A stretch of 64,000 bases of DNA from Dactylis glomerata (Eukaryota > Streptophyta > Magnoliopsida > Poales > Poaceae): positions 186,001-250,000 of the forward strand of contig QXEO01000410.1 in the NCBI GenBank assembly GCA_007115705.1. The letters are read 5' to 3'. Made by a program: the position numbers and the translations under genes. Every line of letters begins with the position of its first letter. The stretch's first letter is position 1. This document shows, one piece after another, positions 33,956 to 45,161 of the stretch. The notes beneath the pieces were generated by a model. That model did not search any database. It had not been told where the DNA came from and saw only the letters and a program-made list of their open reading frames with translations.

Positions 33956-35540
33956 TGATGCATGTAAAATTCATACATGAACTTTGTAGTTTATGTTGAC
34001 ACATATTCCCACATATTTGCATATTATATAATGTTATATCCATGTTTTATATTGATTACGGGGATTTTCTAAACAATTCTCTCTCTTTTGGTTTTAGCTT
34101 TGTCTGGTAGAAAATGCTTTTTATAGCGTTTTTGACTTTCCATGAGCTACAAGACTCAGAAAAGGGCAAAGTTAGAGAGCACGGTTTGGAAATTTCGAGA
34201 TGAACAAAATGCGATAAAGTGGGCCATCAGGAGGTAAACGGGCTGCAAATGAGACCCGATGGCATGGTCAGCCTACCAAGCTGCGCCACCCAGGCTTGTT
34301 TCCGCCTTGAGCGTCCGATGCCGTCTATTTTCGTGTGGTTCTCTTTGTCTTGACCTAAAACTGACTATAAAAAGGGTCCCCTGGGTGTTCCCAAAGGATG
34401 GCGGTGTGGAGATCAAAAACAAAGAAATAGAGAGATAGAAGGCTATCGTTGGAGGAGTTTGGAGGGGGAAACACTGTCGAAGTCCCCTCCGGTGGACTCC
34501 ACCCTCCTCTGGCATGTTCATCATAATCAACATCTACATCAAAACCATCTTGATCCCCCTATGATAATCTCTTGTCAAACATGATGTGTGGTACAATCTA
34601 TTGTTTTCCCATGATCTATTGTATCTGTGTCTAAGTTTGAGTAGTGATTTGTTCTTAGCAATTGTGAAATACTTTGTTGATCGGTTGCATACAAGTTTGT
34701 TATCTTCTATGATGGTCTTATGTACTGATATATCAGTGCACACATATGTTGGGGATACATAAGGTTGTCACTGTTGCATGTTGCTAGGAGAAGGGATGGA
34801 CGGAGTTGACAAGAAACCGTGTTCCAAGTCTTATATGCATGCTATATTAATTCATGGTTAATTAACAGGGAATATATTGGGGACCTTTAGAACTTAAAGC
34901 AGTGGTTGGACATACTTGTGTTAATGAATCCCTTGTTAGCACATTCACCTGGCCCACGGACCAATCACTAGGGTGTGTATTAGTTTATTTACTTGACTAC
35001 TCCTATTTATGGCTCCACCTAGAAGAAACAATAGACTTTATTTATACAAGTTAGATGTGATGGTTAGGAGTGTCACTTGCTAGACACATGTCCTTAATTG
35101 ATCCTAGTTGCTCTAGATTCTAGTGTCTTAGAGTTTTAATCATCGAGTTCTTTATGATTTATTGTGCTTAGCACTCATGCATCTAGCTATAAAATGTGCG
35201 TCACTAATTGTTACAACCAAAACAAATGAAGTAACAATTTGCAAGAAAACTTGCTCCCAAGAGTTACCCTCTCTTAAATTTACTTGTTTTTACTTTACTT
35301 TCTTTTAATTTACTTGCATTAGATAGTTTACTTTCTGCATTTACTTTCAACACTCTTTAGTTTTCTAGTAAAAAGTAAAAAGTACCTTACACCTTGTAGT
35401 TCATCATATTGCATAAAAGTCCATATAAGTGGGTTATAGGGCTTTAGAAAATAGATAGTTTACCTTCATCTCCTTGTGGGTTCGACACTCAATACTTATC
35501 GAATTTTGCTACAGTGATTCCCTGCTCTTGGGGATTATCA
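33956..35540 (+). repeat. 3' LTR of a Gypsy-type element (1,585 bp)
   Basis: It begins TGATGCATGT directly after a polypurine tract and ends GGGGATTATCA at 35,540, giving matching TGAT/ATCA ends. It contains a TATAAAAAGG box near 34,367. No 5' LTR is present in the window, so the element is truncated or its 5' part was lost. Confidence 0.65.
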
Positions 35541-36440
35541 AGGGCCTATCAAGGCCAATAACATTGCTAGGTGAGGTGAATTGCATTGAGATTTTAGGAT
35601 AGCTAGGCCAAACCAATTGCATCTAAATTTGTGGTAAGCTGGGCATGTAGACTGCACCACCACATTGGGCCACAACCTGCCATTTCATATTGGCTTCTGA
35701 CACTATAATCACTAAGCTTAAGGAGGCAGGGAACCTGGCGGCGACTATAAACAACATAAAATATTATAGTTCTGAATTTCTACCTGGATCTACGATTCAA
35801 ATAGACAGTCGGCGGCTACTCCCATTAGGAGCGCTGTTCGTGGTACTCAGCAAAAAGCTTTCAAGAAAAGCGTCAACTACGTTGAATTCTTCGACTGATG
35901 ACTTTGTTGAACTGTGAATCTTTGGCTCTGCGAGTCCTCGAGTACAAGTCTTGACAAGACCATGACTCCACAAGTCTTCGACTAACCATATCGCATCTGT
36001 CATGGAGAATAAATCTAGATATTGTGTCTACAACGTAAATATAAGACCATGGTTTACATCCACCGGCCTGATAACACATCTCAGCTGTGCTCTGTTAGAA
36101 AATGGCCACACCTACGGTATGAGGAAAAGACATGTTGGGTACCCACATAATGAACTGGAATTTGACTCACTAAGGCCTCCACGCATGGGTCGGGTTACGC
36201 CAGCAAATTTCTGGGCTCAATTCCGGGGACTCAAACTAGAATAGGTTGGAGTTGTTTTGCCCAAGTGCAGTTAACCGGTCCCGATCCGTCGATAGCACCG
36301 AGCACTCCAAACCGCATCCCTATGAACCTCAAAAGTTAACAAAGCTATCTTTTGCTCGGCGAGCGTTTGACTGTACCTATGATTGCGTAAGATTCGACTA
36401 CTCGAGTCTACGACTCCACTAGATACTTGGGGGCTACTTT
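35541..36440 (+). other. 3' internal fragment of another LTR element
   Basis: Non-coding sequence ending ACTTGGGGGCTAC, the same type of polypurine tract as RLG-3, immediately before the LTR at 36,441. No domain recognised. Confidence 0.45.
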
Positions 36441-36922
36441 TGTGGGTATAACCCTTTGGGTACCTTGTATATGGGGTGTGGCCCATATGGGAATCCCATG
36501 AAGAAGAAGCCATCTTACCGAAGCCCACGATTAAACAGGTCCACAAGGACCCCAAGACTTGGCGCACAAGTCTAGTCTACGAGTTAGGTCAACTTACAAT
36601 TTGTAACCTCCCTAGACAAGGATACCTGAGACATGTCCTACTATATAAAGGCCAAGAGGGATCCAGGGGAGAGTCTCTCACAAGCTCGATACAATCTGCC
36701 CTAGGCAAGATTTCATCTACACCACCATAGCCATCAAGGCACCCTGTAATTTCCACCATCAATCAAGATTAGACAAGCAGGAGTAGGTTTTTACCTCCTA
36801 TGGAGTGGCCAAACTTGGGTAGACTCTGTGTTTCTCTGTGTTCGTCTGTCATCGACTTCATCCACGCGCTCCTTTCTCAAAACCCTTGTCTATCATCCAT
36901 GGACATTGTTGTGGTGACCCCA
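36441..36922 (+). repeat. LTR of a Tat-like Gypsy element (482 bp)
   Basis: It begins TGTGGGTATAACCC and ends TGGTGACCCCA. An ACTATATAAAGGCC box near 36,641 is a clear TATA box. It adjoins copy C of the PKS duplication, whose left end is at about 36,927. Confidence 0.65.
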
Positions 36923-36926
36923 CGTT

Positions 36927-39210
36927 AGAAAGAATAAGGAGGAGGCCCACATTTTCCCCAAAAGTTAGATATAAACCCTCAAGCCACAATTGTGTGAAAA
37001 ACTATGGTTGTTGCATCACTTTGAGCTTGGTGTCCCAACTAGTGGTAATTCAAGAAGTAGAATTGCTACCACCAATTACTTACTGCTAAGGTCTGGATAT
37101 TAATTTATGAATTTTATCACTACAACAGGTACTAATGACGTCTAGAACAACATGACTGATGACACATTACTAGTGACTATATATCAGCGACAAACAACAT
37201 TATCATTGTCGGTCGCATTTATCGGCCGACCCGTTAGTAGTAGGCCTTTTTGGCGTAGTGGGGTCACACACATGGGCTAGTGAGGGCACAAAGTGGATGG
37301 CCCACTTTGCTTAGGTGGCAAGCATAAGATGGATGGATGGAAGTAAAGGGAGGTAAACCCCTCATTGATACGCCTGAGATTAAAGGGAGGTAACCCCCTC
37401 TCTATGATGCATCAACCATTAGAGAGAGGAAAACCCCCTAGGTCTTTACCCTCCCACCTAGCGCCCTGGCCTCCCCTCACCTAGCCCCTTGGCCTTCCCT
37501 CACCTAGCCCCTTGGCCTTCCCTTGTGGGCTATATAAGTGGGAGGAGGGGATCCCTCCAAAGTTACATGGATGTGCAACAACATTGCGCCTCGCTCTCCC
37601 TATGAGAAAATTCCATACACCACAAGGCTGCTCCACCACTTCTAGTCTACGGTAGTTCTTTGTTTCGTATACATTGTCAAGATTTGCTGGACTGGTGACT
37701 CTGTACGCATGGATACGTCTGGAGAGATCATTCTATTAATCTTTCAATTGGATAAATAAATCTCACGGTTAGGAGGTTTGATCCTAGCTGTGGGAATCTG
37801 CATAAAAAAAACTTCACCAACCTCTTCTCTTCTCTACAATCGCTGCAAAAATCTGATCAAACTTCTTTGGATCTTCAAAGAGATCTTAAGATTCATAAAG
37901 TCATGTCCTATCAGAGGTTTAGAATTCACTTCATTGGCATGATTCAGCGGCCAGTTTGATGAGACGGGCATAGGTTTGTATCATATTGCGGTGTATCGCC
38001 CGAAGTGATGTGGGTACACATGACATGTTTGTGTGCAACAACTAGAATATGCACTAACTGGTCCAGAACACATGACCCGGCTCGGTCCAGTCATAATGGG
38101 CACAACACATATATTTCGGAAAAGGGATGAAAATAGAACTCAAGCAAGACCTACGATAGAAGTCCTAACAAATATGAGTAATACGGTACGACAAAAAAGA
38201 AGAGAAGGTGTAACACGGAAGTGTTTTTAGACCGCACATTTAGCACATATGTTTTCTTCCCCTTTCTTCCATTTTTGTCATGTTTACATCTTTGTGTTTT
38301 TATATCGTTCATTGCGAATCACTCTTTCCCTGGTTATCCCCCACTTGGTACAGAGAAACCATCCATGCGATCTTTGCTCTCCCTGCTTCTCTTTCCTCTC
38401 TTAGGTGGATCACCGCCATTGTTCCACACTATCGATCATCTTCATGAATCTTGCCATCTATGATCGCATTTCTATCCATGTCAGAGAGGCCGCCCATGTT
38501 GGCAATGTTACCATTGACCTTCCGTGGAGAAATGGCTTTCCTTGTCGCCACGAGGGGAGGAAATTAAGCATCCAACCTCGGGTTTTTGAGCTCTTCTTTC
38601 TCCAATTGTTTTTGGATTTTAAGTGGTAAGCTAACTTTGATGTTAAAATACTTCTATATGAATGTTTCTTTCTTATTGTAGTGGATCCATGTATTTACGT
38701 CAGGGTCCAATGATTACTCGTGAAGTGTAACGGATTGTGTTCAGATTATCACTGGTTGATTTTTGCCATTACTAACTTGTATCATTTATCATGTGATTAC
38801 TAACGTATGCTCCTGAGCAATGGGAGAACGCATTGTTACTCATGTAGACGCATGGAGAGGTCCATGACCATCCATGCCACTACCTTCCATGTCGCCTCTG
38901 TTGCACTTGATATAAGAGAAAATCAATGGACGAGAGATGTTTGGTTCGTCATGTACCTCTTTAATCTTTTTCATTTTTTGTGATGTACAGCACCTATAGG
39001 AGCGGGTGTCATTACTAACATGCGGTCTTGAGCAATAGGAGCACGCGTCATTACTCCTAGGCATGCAGAGCTCCACGACCGTCCATGCCACTACCTTCCG
39101 CGTCGCCTCTATAGCACTTGCTTCAAGGATAAATCAGCGGATGAGAGATGTTCGGCGTATATGGTTTGTCATATATATCTTTAATCTTTTTTTTGTGTGG
39201 TGTACATAGC
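36927..39210 (+). repeat. Duplication copy C: upstream region of the intact PKS gene
   Basis: The region is collinear with copy A (13,518-14,907 plus 30,479-31,360) and partly with inverted copy B. It contains no hAT insertion. The proximal 400 bp hold two tandem ~215-bp units. A short frame with AHVGNVTIDLPWRNGFPCRH near 38,490 is kept in all three copies. Confidence 0.85.
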
Positions 39211-39222
39211 CTATAAAAAGGC
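38815..39222 (+). repeat. Two ~215-bp tandem promoter units
   Basis: Units start GAGCAATGGG at 38,815 and GAGCAATAGG at 39,030 and each ends with GTGTACA...CCTATA. In the first unit the end reads CCTATAGGAG, in the second CCTATAAAAAG, so only the proximal unit has a proper TATA box. The same doubled arrangement is present in copies A and B, so the tandem duplication came before the copies. Confidence 0.8.
39211..39220 (+). promoter_or_regulatory. TATA box of the PKS gene
   Basis: CTATAAAAAG lies 96 bases before the start codon. A transcription start near 39,245 is expected, giving a 5'UTR of about 70 bases that includes the segment shared with the hairpin locus. Confidence 0.75.
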
Positions 39223-39315
39223 AGGTAAAAGGCCAGGTGACACGCCACAGCTAAAAAGATTTCTTTAACTATTTTGTGTAGTGTCCTAGAAGTCGTTTAT
39301 TTGTTTGAGAGAGAG

Positions 39316-40831
39316 ATGGCGCCTATGATGTTATCGGTGTTGGATGTGATGAGGCTGCAGCGTGCGGAAGGTCCAGCAACAGTGCTAGCCATCGGCACGG
39401 CGACACCTGCCAACTATGTGTACCAGGCTAACTATCCAGACTACTTTTTCCGGGTCACCAGGAGCGAGCACCTCCCAGACCTCAAACAAAAGTTCAAGAA
39501 GATATGTAAGTTGATGGGTAAAGAAAAAATAGTTGTTTTTTTGTTGATGCGAACTATATTACTTCGTATGCTCTCCTAAAAATATAGTATATTATGAAGT
39601 TCGTATGTATGTTAAGAGTTAATGTTATAAAATATTTGACTGAAACGGTTGCCATCTATTTAAAACTGTCCTAGTAAGAGTGTTAGTTATTCCATCCAAA
39701 ATTATGAATAGACACAACGGAACAAAAGGTAAGAACTCAAGATCAGATTATTTTTCCTGAAAATATTGAAATTAATGTGATTAGCTCATGCATGGATGCA
39801 TTGCCCTCACAGGTGAGAGGTCTATGATCAGGAAGCGACATATGCATATGACTGAGGAGCTCTTTGAGCAAAACCCCGAGATACGTGCGTTTGACGGGCC
39901 ATCACTGGACGCACGTCAGAACATCCTTGCCAGCGAGATCCCCAAGCTCGGGGCAGCGGCGGCGGAAAAGGCAATTAAGGAGTGGGGCCAACCGCTCTCA
40001 AAGATCACACACCTCGTGTTCTGCACCCGGCAGGCCGTGCACATGCCGGGTGCCGACTACCAGCTCATGAAGATCTTCAGGCTGAAGCCCTCCGTGAAGC
40101 GCATCATGTTATACCAGCAGGGCTGCTTTGCCGGGGGCACGGTGCTCCGCGTGGCAAAAGACCTCGCTGAGAACAACCTCGATGCACGTGTGCTCGTCGT
40201 CTGCTCCGAGATCACTGCGGTCACCTTTCGCGGGCCTTCCGCCACGGGCTCCCACCTTGACAACCTCGTAGCCCAGGCGCTCTTTGGGGATGGTGCTGCA
40301 GCGGTAGTCATAGGCGCCGACCCTGAGGAGCCCGTCGAGAGGCCTCTCTTCGAGTTGGTCTCAGCAAGCCAAACCATCCTGCCGGAGTCGGAGGGCTTGA
40401 TCGGGGCCACCCTCCGAGAGGTTGGGCTAAGTGTGAACATCCACAAGGACGTGCCCACAATAATCTCGGAAAACATAGAGAACGCATTGGTGAATGCATT
40501 CGCTCCAGTGGGCATTGACGACTGGAACTCCATCTTCTGGGTGGCGCACCCCGGAGGCCCGGCGATCTTAGACATGGTTGAGGCCAAGGTCTGCCTCAAT
40601 AAGAAGCGGATGGGTGCCAGCAGGCACGTCTTATCGGAGTATGGCAACATGTCAAGCGCGACTGTGTTGTTTATTCTAGAGGAGATGAGGAAGCGCTCCG
40701 CCGAGGAAGGCCGCACCACAACCGGCGAGGGCATGGAATGGGGCGTCCTCTTCGGGTTCGGCCCTGGTATCACCCTCGAGACCATAGTCCTACATAGTGT
40801 GCCTATCTCCATTGCCGCAAGATCTGGATAA
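39316..40831 (+). CDS. Type III polyketide synthase, chalcone-synthase-like
   Basis: Exons 39,316-39,505 and 39,813-40,831 join through a GT-AG intron inside a Cys codon (TGT, residue 64), the conserved chalcone synthase intron position, to give 402 residues (family about 390-400). The catalytic triad is present: Cys168 in QQGCFAGGT, His309 in AHPGGPAILD and Asn342 in YGNMSSA; the C-terminal GFGPG motif is kept. Compared with alfalfa CHS numbering, active-site positions differ: T132 is Arg, S133 Gln, G211 Ala, G256 Ala, F265 Val, so the starter or chain length is probably not that of chalcone synthase. Such enzymes condense a CoA starter with malonyl-CoA units, usually in the cytosol. Wax beta-diketone synthase of the Triticeae is one candidate; I cannot decide from sequence alone. 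Confidence 0.93.
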
Positions 40832-41064
40832 AGGAGCATTGTTTCTTTAAATAATTCAAGTCACCTCCATGTATTTTAGGCTCCCAAATGTTTAATTCAT
40901 GTTTTCTAACACACAATCATCGATGTGTAAACGTTTAGCCAAGTCTCCAAAAACATCTGTTATTCCATATTTGAACTCTCAAGGGGAAAATTGCGATTAT
41001 TTTAGTATAATCACACCCTTTTGAAAGGTTTATTATTCTTTTCTGAGGTTCTAGATTTACGACT
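40832..41064. other. 3' flank of the PKS gene
   Basis: AT-rich sequence with the likely 3'UTR. No gene is seen up to the retroposon target duplication at 41,065. Confidence 0.5.
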
Positions 41065-41081
41065 AGATACTCCTCTATCTT

Positions 41082-41381
41082 TTTTTTGAAACAATATCAT
41101 TATATATTATAGTAACGAACAGTACATGGTAGAGATATGTAAACTGTCTCCAGCGATTACAAAATAAAGTCTAAGAAAAACGAGCTAATCTTCGAGGCCT
41201 TCAAACTCTTCTTCTTCCATGACACAATCTTGTATTTTTCTGAAGCCAGCCAAAAGATAATGACACAGATATCAAACCATAAACCTGTAAATACCAATAG
41301 TGGTTTTTCCTTTTTTTTTTTAGAGCCGCAGTGCCAAGGCTGCACGCACGCAACTATTAAAGTAGTCATACCACATCGGCA
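41082..41381 (-). mobile_element. Retroposon fragment (LINE or SINE-like), 300 bp
   Basis: It is flanked by a perfect 17-bp direct repeat (41,065-41,081 and 41,382-41,398, AGATACTCCTCTATCTT). A T-run at the left end is the poly(A) tail of a minus-strand insertion. A further copy of the 17 bases at 41,404-41,420 shows a local tandem duplication of the target. No coding domain is visible, consistent with 5' truncation. Confidence 0.65.
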
Positions 41382-41420
41382 AGATACTCCTCTATCTTAT
41401 ATAAGATACTCCTCTATCTT

Positions 41421-41574
41421 AATATACAAGGCCACAAACTTATTTTCCAGAAACCAAGAAAACAAAATCAACTAATAAATAACACGATTAAATAAGTGAC
41501 AAACTTCTCGTGTTTCTGGCTGGTTAAACATGTTTGCTGGAAATAAGCAGCCCTGACCCGATTCTGAGGGACGG
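41421..41574. other. Short unassigned spacer
   Basis: AT-rich sequence between the retroposon target site and the Mutator-like element; nothing recognised. Confidence 0.4.
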
Positions 41575-42114
41575 ACTGAGATCCAGTGACTTCACCATAT
41601 GAAGTCACGCATAATCTTTACCCCTCTCATCTCCCTCCATTCTTCATCCAAGGGTGGGCATTACACAAAGGCAAAATCACAGGTACTTAGCAGTTTTGGC
41701 AACGACAGTAGCATTCGGCAGATTAAAGAACATTTGAAATTGACAGATTGAGCAGCACAAACTATAACTAAAAAAATGACAGATTTAGCGGTAGAAACTA
41801 TAATGAAAAAATGACAGATTTAAGATTTGACAAAGAAGATTCAGTAGCTTTGGACATAATCGACATAATCAGTTGCACTTCAAACTGAAATATTCACTAG
41901 TATACAGATAGCAGTACGAACTATAACAAAAAATGACAGATTTAGCACTCGACAATGAACATTCAGTAGCTTTTGATATAACTAGTAGCACTTCAAACTG
42001 AATGATTCAGTAGTAGTACAGACTTTAACAAAAGAAATGGAGATCAGTAGCATTTGACATCGAAATTCAACAATATTTGACACCAAATGACTGCAACATT
42101 GGACAATCATTTCA

Positions 42115-43217
42115 CTACACTTTGCTTGCTTGAACCAACATCGGTGTGTGCATTTTGATTCTTGGCAACTTCTTCCTTGCCTCATATTCACATTCCAATT
42201 CCTTGCTTCTTTTTACTTCCACCGTCCTCTCAAAATGCTCCAAGAATCGGACAATATGGAAATCTGATTTCAAATGATTCTTTAATGAATTATTGAAGCT
42301 CTCACTTAGTTGTGTACTTCTCACTCCCAAACTGAAAACATCTCTCATATAACATTCAGCCCATTTTTCTTTCCCATTGCGGTATCTTGATCGGTATAAA
42401 TAGTCCTTGGTTGCTTTCCATTATGTGTAGCTAGAAAAGTCTCAAAGAGCCATACAAATGAGTCCTTTGTTTCATCAAACATTAGAGCTGCACCAAAAAT
42501 AGTGGTTTCTCTGAACTGGTTCAGCCCAAGAAAAACACCAAATGGCCTATACTCTTTGTTCGTGCCAAATGTTGTGTCGAATGTGACAACATCTCCAAAA
42601 TGTGCATAATCAAGGATCATTTTGGCATCAGCCCAGAATATGTTGGCTATATGCTCCTCACAATCCAACTGTAGTGCATATTGGAATGATGGATTTTCGG
42701 CCATCTTGTCATGAAAATGCTTCAACATACTTCCAGCTTGTCCAAAACCAACTTGACGAGCAGCAAACTCATGTGCAGCTTGTGGCATAATTCCAGAAGC
42801 ATCAGCGGTTTCAATTTCAAAAGCTTGTCGTTCTGAAATCTTTCTTTGTGATATCATCAAGTGGCGGGTTTGTGGCAATTGAAGGAGGTGGTTGTGTTCA
42901 AGCTCAACCTTGCTGACTTCATAATTTCCAGCCACTCTATCCAGTTGAATACACATGTGAACTTGACAATCAGTTCTTGTTTCAGCCCTAAAACGCTTTG
43001 GTGCACGATCGCTTTGCGCTTTTCTTCGAATACCCTCATTGGAACAAACAAACCTGCATGAACCAATCTGACCATCAAGTCTGCTTTTGTTTGCATACCG
43101 CCTTCTCACATCAAAGCCTGTGCGACCCCCATAAGCATCCCAAAATGCCCAAGCCTCATCTAAATTTCTGAATCGCATACCAACTTGTGGTATCTCCTTA
43201 CTGATTTCTGCCATCAC
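42115..43217 (-). pseudogene. FAR1/MULE transposase, internally deleted
   Basis: ATG at 43,217 opens a FAR1-type DNA-binding domain (PQVGMRFRNLDEAWAFWDAY, GSCRFVCSNEG, RTDCQVHM, ELEHNHLLQLP), followed by the MULE transposase core with its first two acidic residues (VVTFDTTFGTNKEYRPF and TIYTDQDTAM). A deletion at about 42,360 joins TDQDTAMGK to KWAECYMRDVFSLG out of frame, so roughly 100 residues including the region of the third acidic residue are lost. The tail (TQLSESFNNSLKNHL) is FAR1-like, but the SWIM zinc finger is not seen. The protein should be inactive. FAR1 proteins in plants are light-signalling factors derived from such transposases; the repeats show this copy is a transposon gene. 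Confidence 0.88.
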
Positions 43218-43554
43218 GTAATACTGTCAATTTCAAAACACAACAGCAGAGTTCTCAATTTCAAAGCACAACAGCAGAGTTCTCAATTACAAATCCTGAA
43301 ATTCCAAATGATGTCTGAAATTAGTTCATTCCAGTTAATATGCTACAGAGAGGCTACAGATTGCTAATTTATAGTCTGTACAATTCAACATAGTATGCTA
43401 CAGAGATAATATGCTACTGAACTGAATTAATTTTGGTGCAAACTCAGTACAATCCAACTAAGTTTGTAGCTCCAAGATCCAATTTATAGTCTAGACAATC
43501 CAATGGTAGTAGTATGCTACAGAGAAGCTCACGCTCACAAATAACTAGACTGGA

Positions 43555-43920
43555 GATGGACCTGCGATGGCGGATGCGAATCCTCCACAAGTGATTGACC
43601 TGCGATGGCGGAGGGCCCGACCTCCTCCTCGGCTGCGTGGTCCTGCGGTGGTGGGATGGCCGCCCTCCTCTCCTCCGGCGACGCCCGCCCCTCCTCCTCC
43701 TCCAGCGACGGCACGGCCCGGCCCGGCCCTCGTCTGCTTCGGTGGCGGCCGCCCCTCCTACTCTCCTGCAGCGGCGCAGCTCCTCTTCCTCTCGTATATG
43801 GCGGTGAGGAGCGCGGCCCTTCCTCTCCGATGCGGCGGCGTGGAGCACGATGTCGCCGGCACGCCGGCGCCGCAGCAAAGCCGGTCACTCAGCCCGCGAA
43901 TCCCCAATTTCTGCCCGCCC
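43555..43920. other. GC-rich segment next to the right terminal repeat
   Basis: The stretch is rich in CCTCC and GGCGG and stays open in several frames on both strands, a result of composition. It may be the transposase promoter and first untranslated exon or captured host sequence. No conserved protein is recognised. Confidence 0.4.
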
Positions 43921-45004
43921 TGCCCAAAACTGCTAAGTACCTGTGATTTTGCTTTTGTGTAATGCCCACCCTTGGATGAAGAATGGAGGGAGATGAGAGG
44001 GGTAAAGATTATGCGTGACTTCATATGGTGAGGTCACTGGATCTTAGTCCATCAATGCAGTCCATCAATGGCCAAGTACTACTAGACACAGCACAAGACA
44101 AGAGTACCACAATGCAGTCCATCAAAATTCAGAAAACACAAGGGGCACGCACTTGCAGTCCTCCGCCTCTCCATGGCCCAAAGCCAGTGGTAAGTGCGTG
44201 CGTCTGGCCGGCCGATCTCCATCAAAGCTTCACTATTTCTTCGTTTGCTTTCGATCTTGTAATGATCCAATCCGTGTTGCCGCAGGAGAGACTGGGCGAA
44301 TCTCGCTGACGGTCCAGCGGGGCTTCTCGCCGAGCGCGTCCTCGCCAACGACATCGCCGACTACATCCGCTTCCGTGCCGTGTGCCAGCCATGGCGGCGG
44401 TGTTGTACCGACCCACGCAGGCACTACGACCGCCGCTTCTTCCCCCGGCACTGGATCATGCTCCGGGAGAAACTCTCCCCTTCCCATCGTCGCCGCTTCC
44501 TCAACGTCACCACCGGTGAGTGCATAAAGGTTGATCTCCCGGAGCTCTGCGACCATGACACCCTCGCGTTCACCCCCGAGGGCCTCCTCCTCCTGCTCCA
44601 CGAGCGCACCCACGTCCGGCTACTGAATCCGCTCACCCGCCACCTCGCCGAGCTCCCGCCGCTCACCACGCTGATTCCTACTGGCCGGCTCATGTACAGT
44701 TGGAATAGGATGAACGCTCATTTCGACCAAAACTTCAGAGCATGTGGCTCCGGCGTAGACAACGACTCCAATGTCGTGCTTTGTTTGCTGGACACTCATT
44801 TCGACAAAACCTTCCTAGGCACCGCCAAGCCCGGCGATGAGCGCTGGTCGTCGGTTCAGTATGACTGTTCGTTTTACTCAGCACTAGTGTTCTTCGGCCA
44901 CTTCTACTGCGCCACCGAGAGTAATCTCATGGTGTTACAGATAAGCGCAGATCAGCCACCGCGCATGGAGGTGGCTACCAAGCTGCCATTGCAGACACGG
45001 CTTT

Positions 45005-45132
45005 TGTTAGATTACAAGTCGGTTTAGGTTTGCTTGTGTCCCAAGATAGGGTTAGCCGCATTGGCCCCTATATATTCTTTGTAAAACTGAACGTATCCAT
45101 CATCAATTTATGAGACAAAACATATTCTTTCA
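45005..45132 (+). repeat. Copia LTR 1 (128 bp)
   Basis: Begins TGTTAGATTACAAG and ends ATTCTTTCA, followed directly by the primer site TGGTATCAGA. A CCTATATATTC box at about 45,066 is a probable TATA box. Confidence 0.92.
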
Positions 45133-45161
45133 TGGTATCAGACACCGATCCGATCTAGGGT

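Larger units (their letters stand above)
41575..44050 (-). mobile_element. Mutator-like element with FAR1-type transposase remnant
   Basis: Terminal inverted repeats of about 125 bp (41,575-41,699 and 43,924-44,050) are more than 90 percent identical; both start GGACT(G/A)AGATCCAGTGAC from outside. The interior carries a minus-strand transposase (43,217-42,115) and a very GC-rich stretch (43,555-43,920) next to the right repeat. No clear 9-bp target duplication is visible (CTGAGGGAC left, ATCAATGCA right), so the insertion is old or one flank was altered. The element ends 120 bases before the F-box gene start. Confidence 0.85.

Noticed and set aside
39316..40831. Naming the PKS as the wheat W1/barley Cer-c diketone synthase
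   Set aside because: The active-site changes allow it, but no esterase or P450 partner is in the window and I cannot run a phylogeny.
43444..43962. Arg/Pro-rich proteins in the GC-rich block
   Set aside because: Open frames in several phases on both strands with no conserved motif; a result of base composition.
44380..45027. F-box frame ending with LLDYKSV as a natural C terminus
   Set aside because: The last eight codons are read from the Copia LTR; the true continuation is at 51,141.
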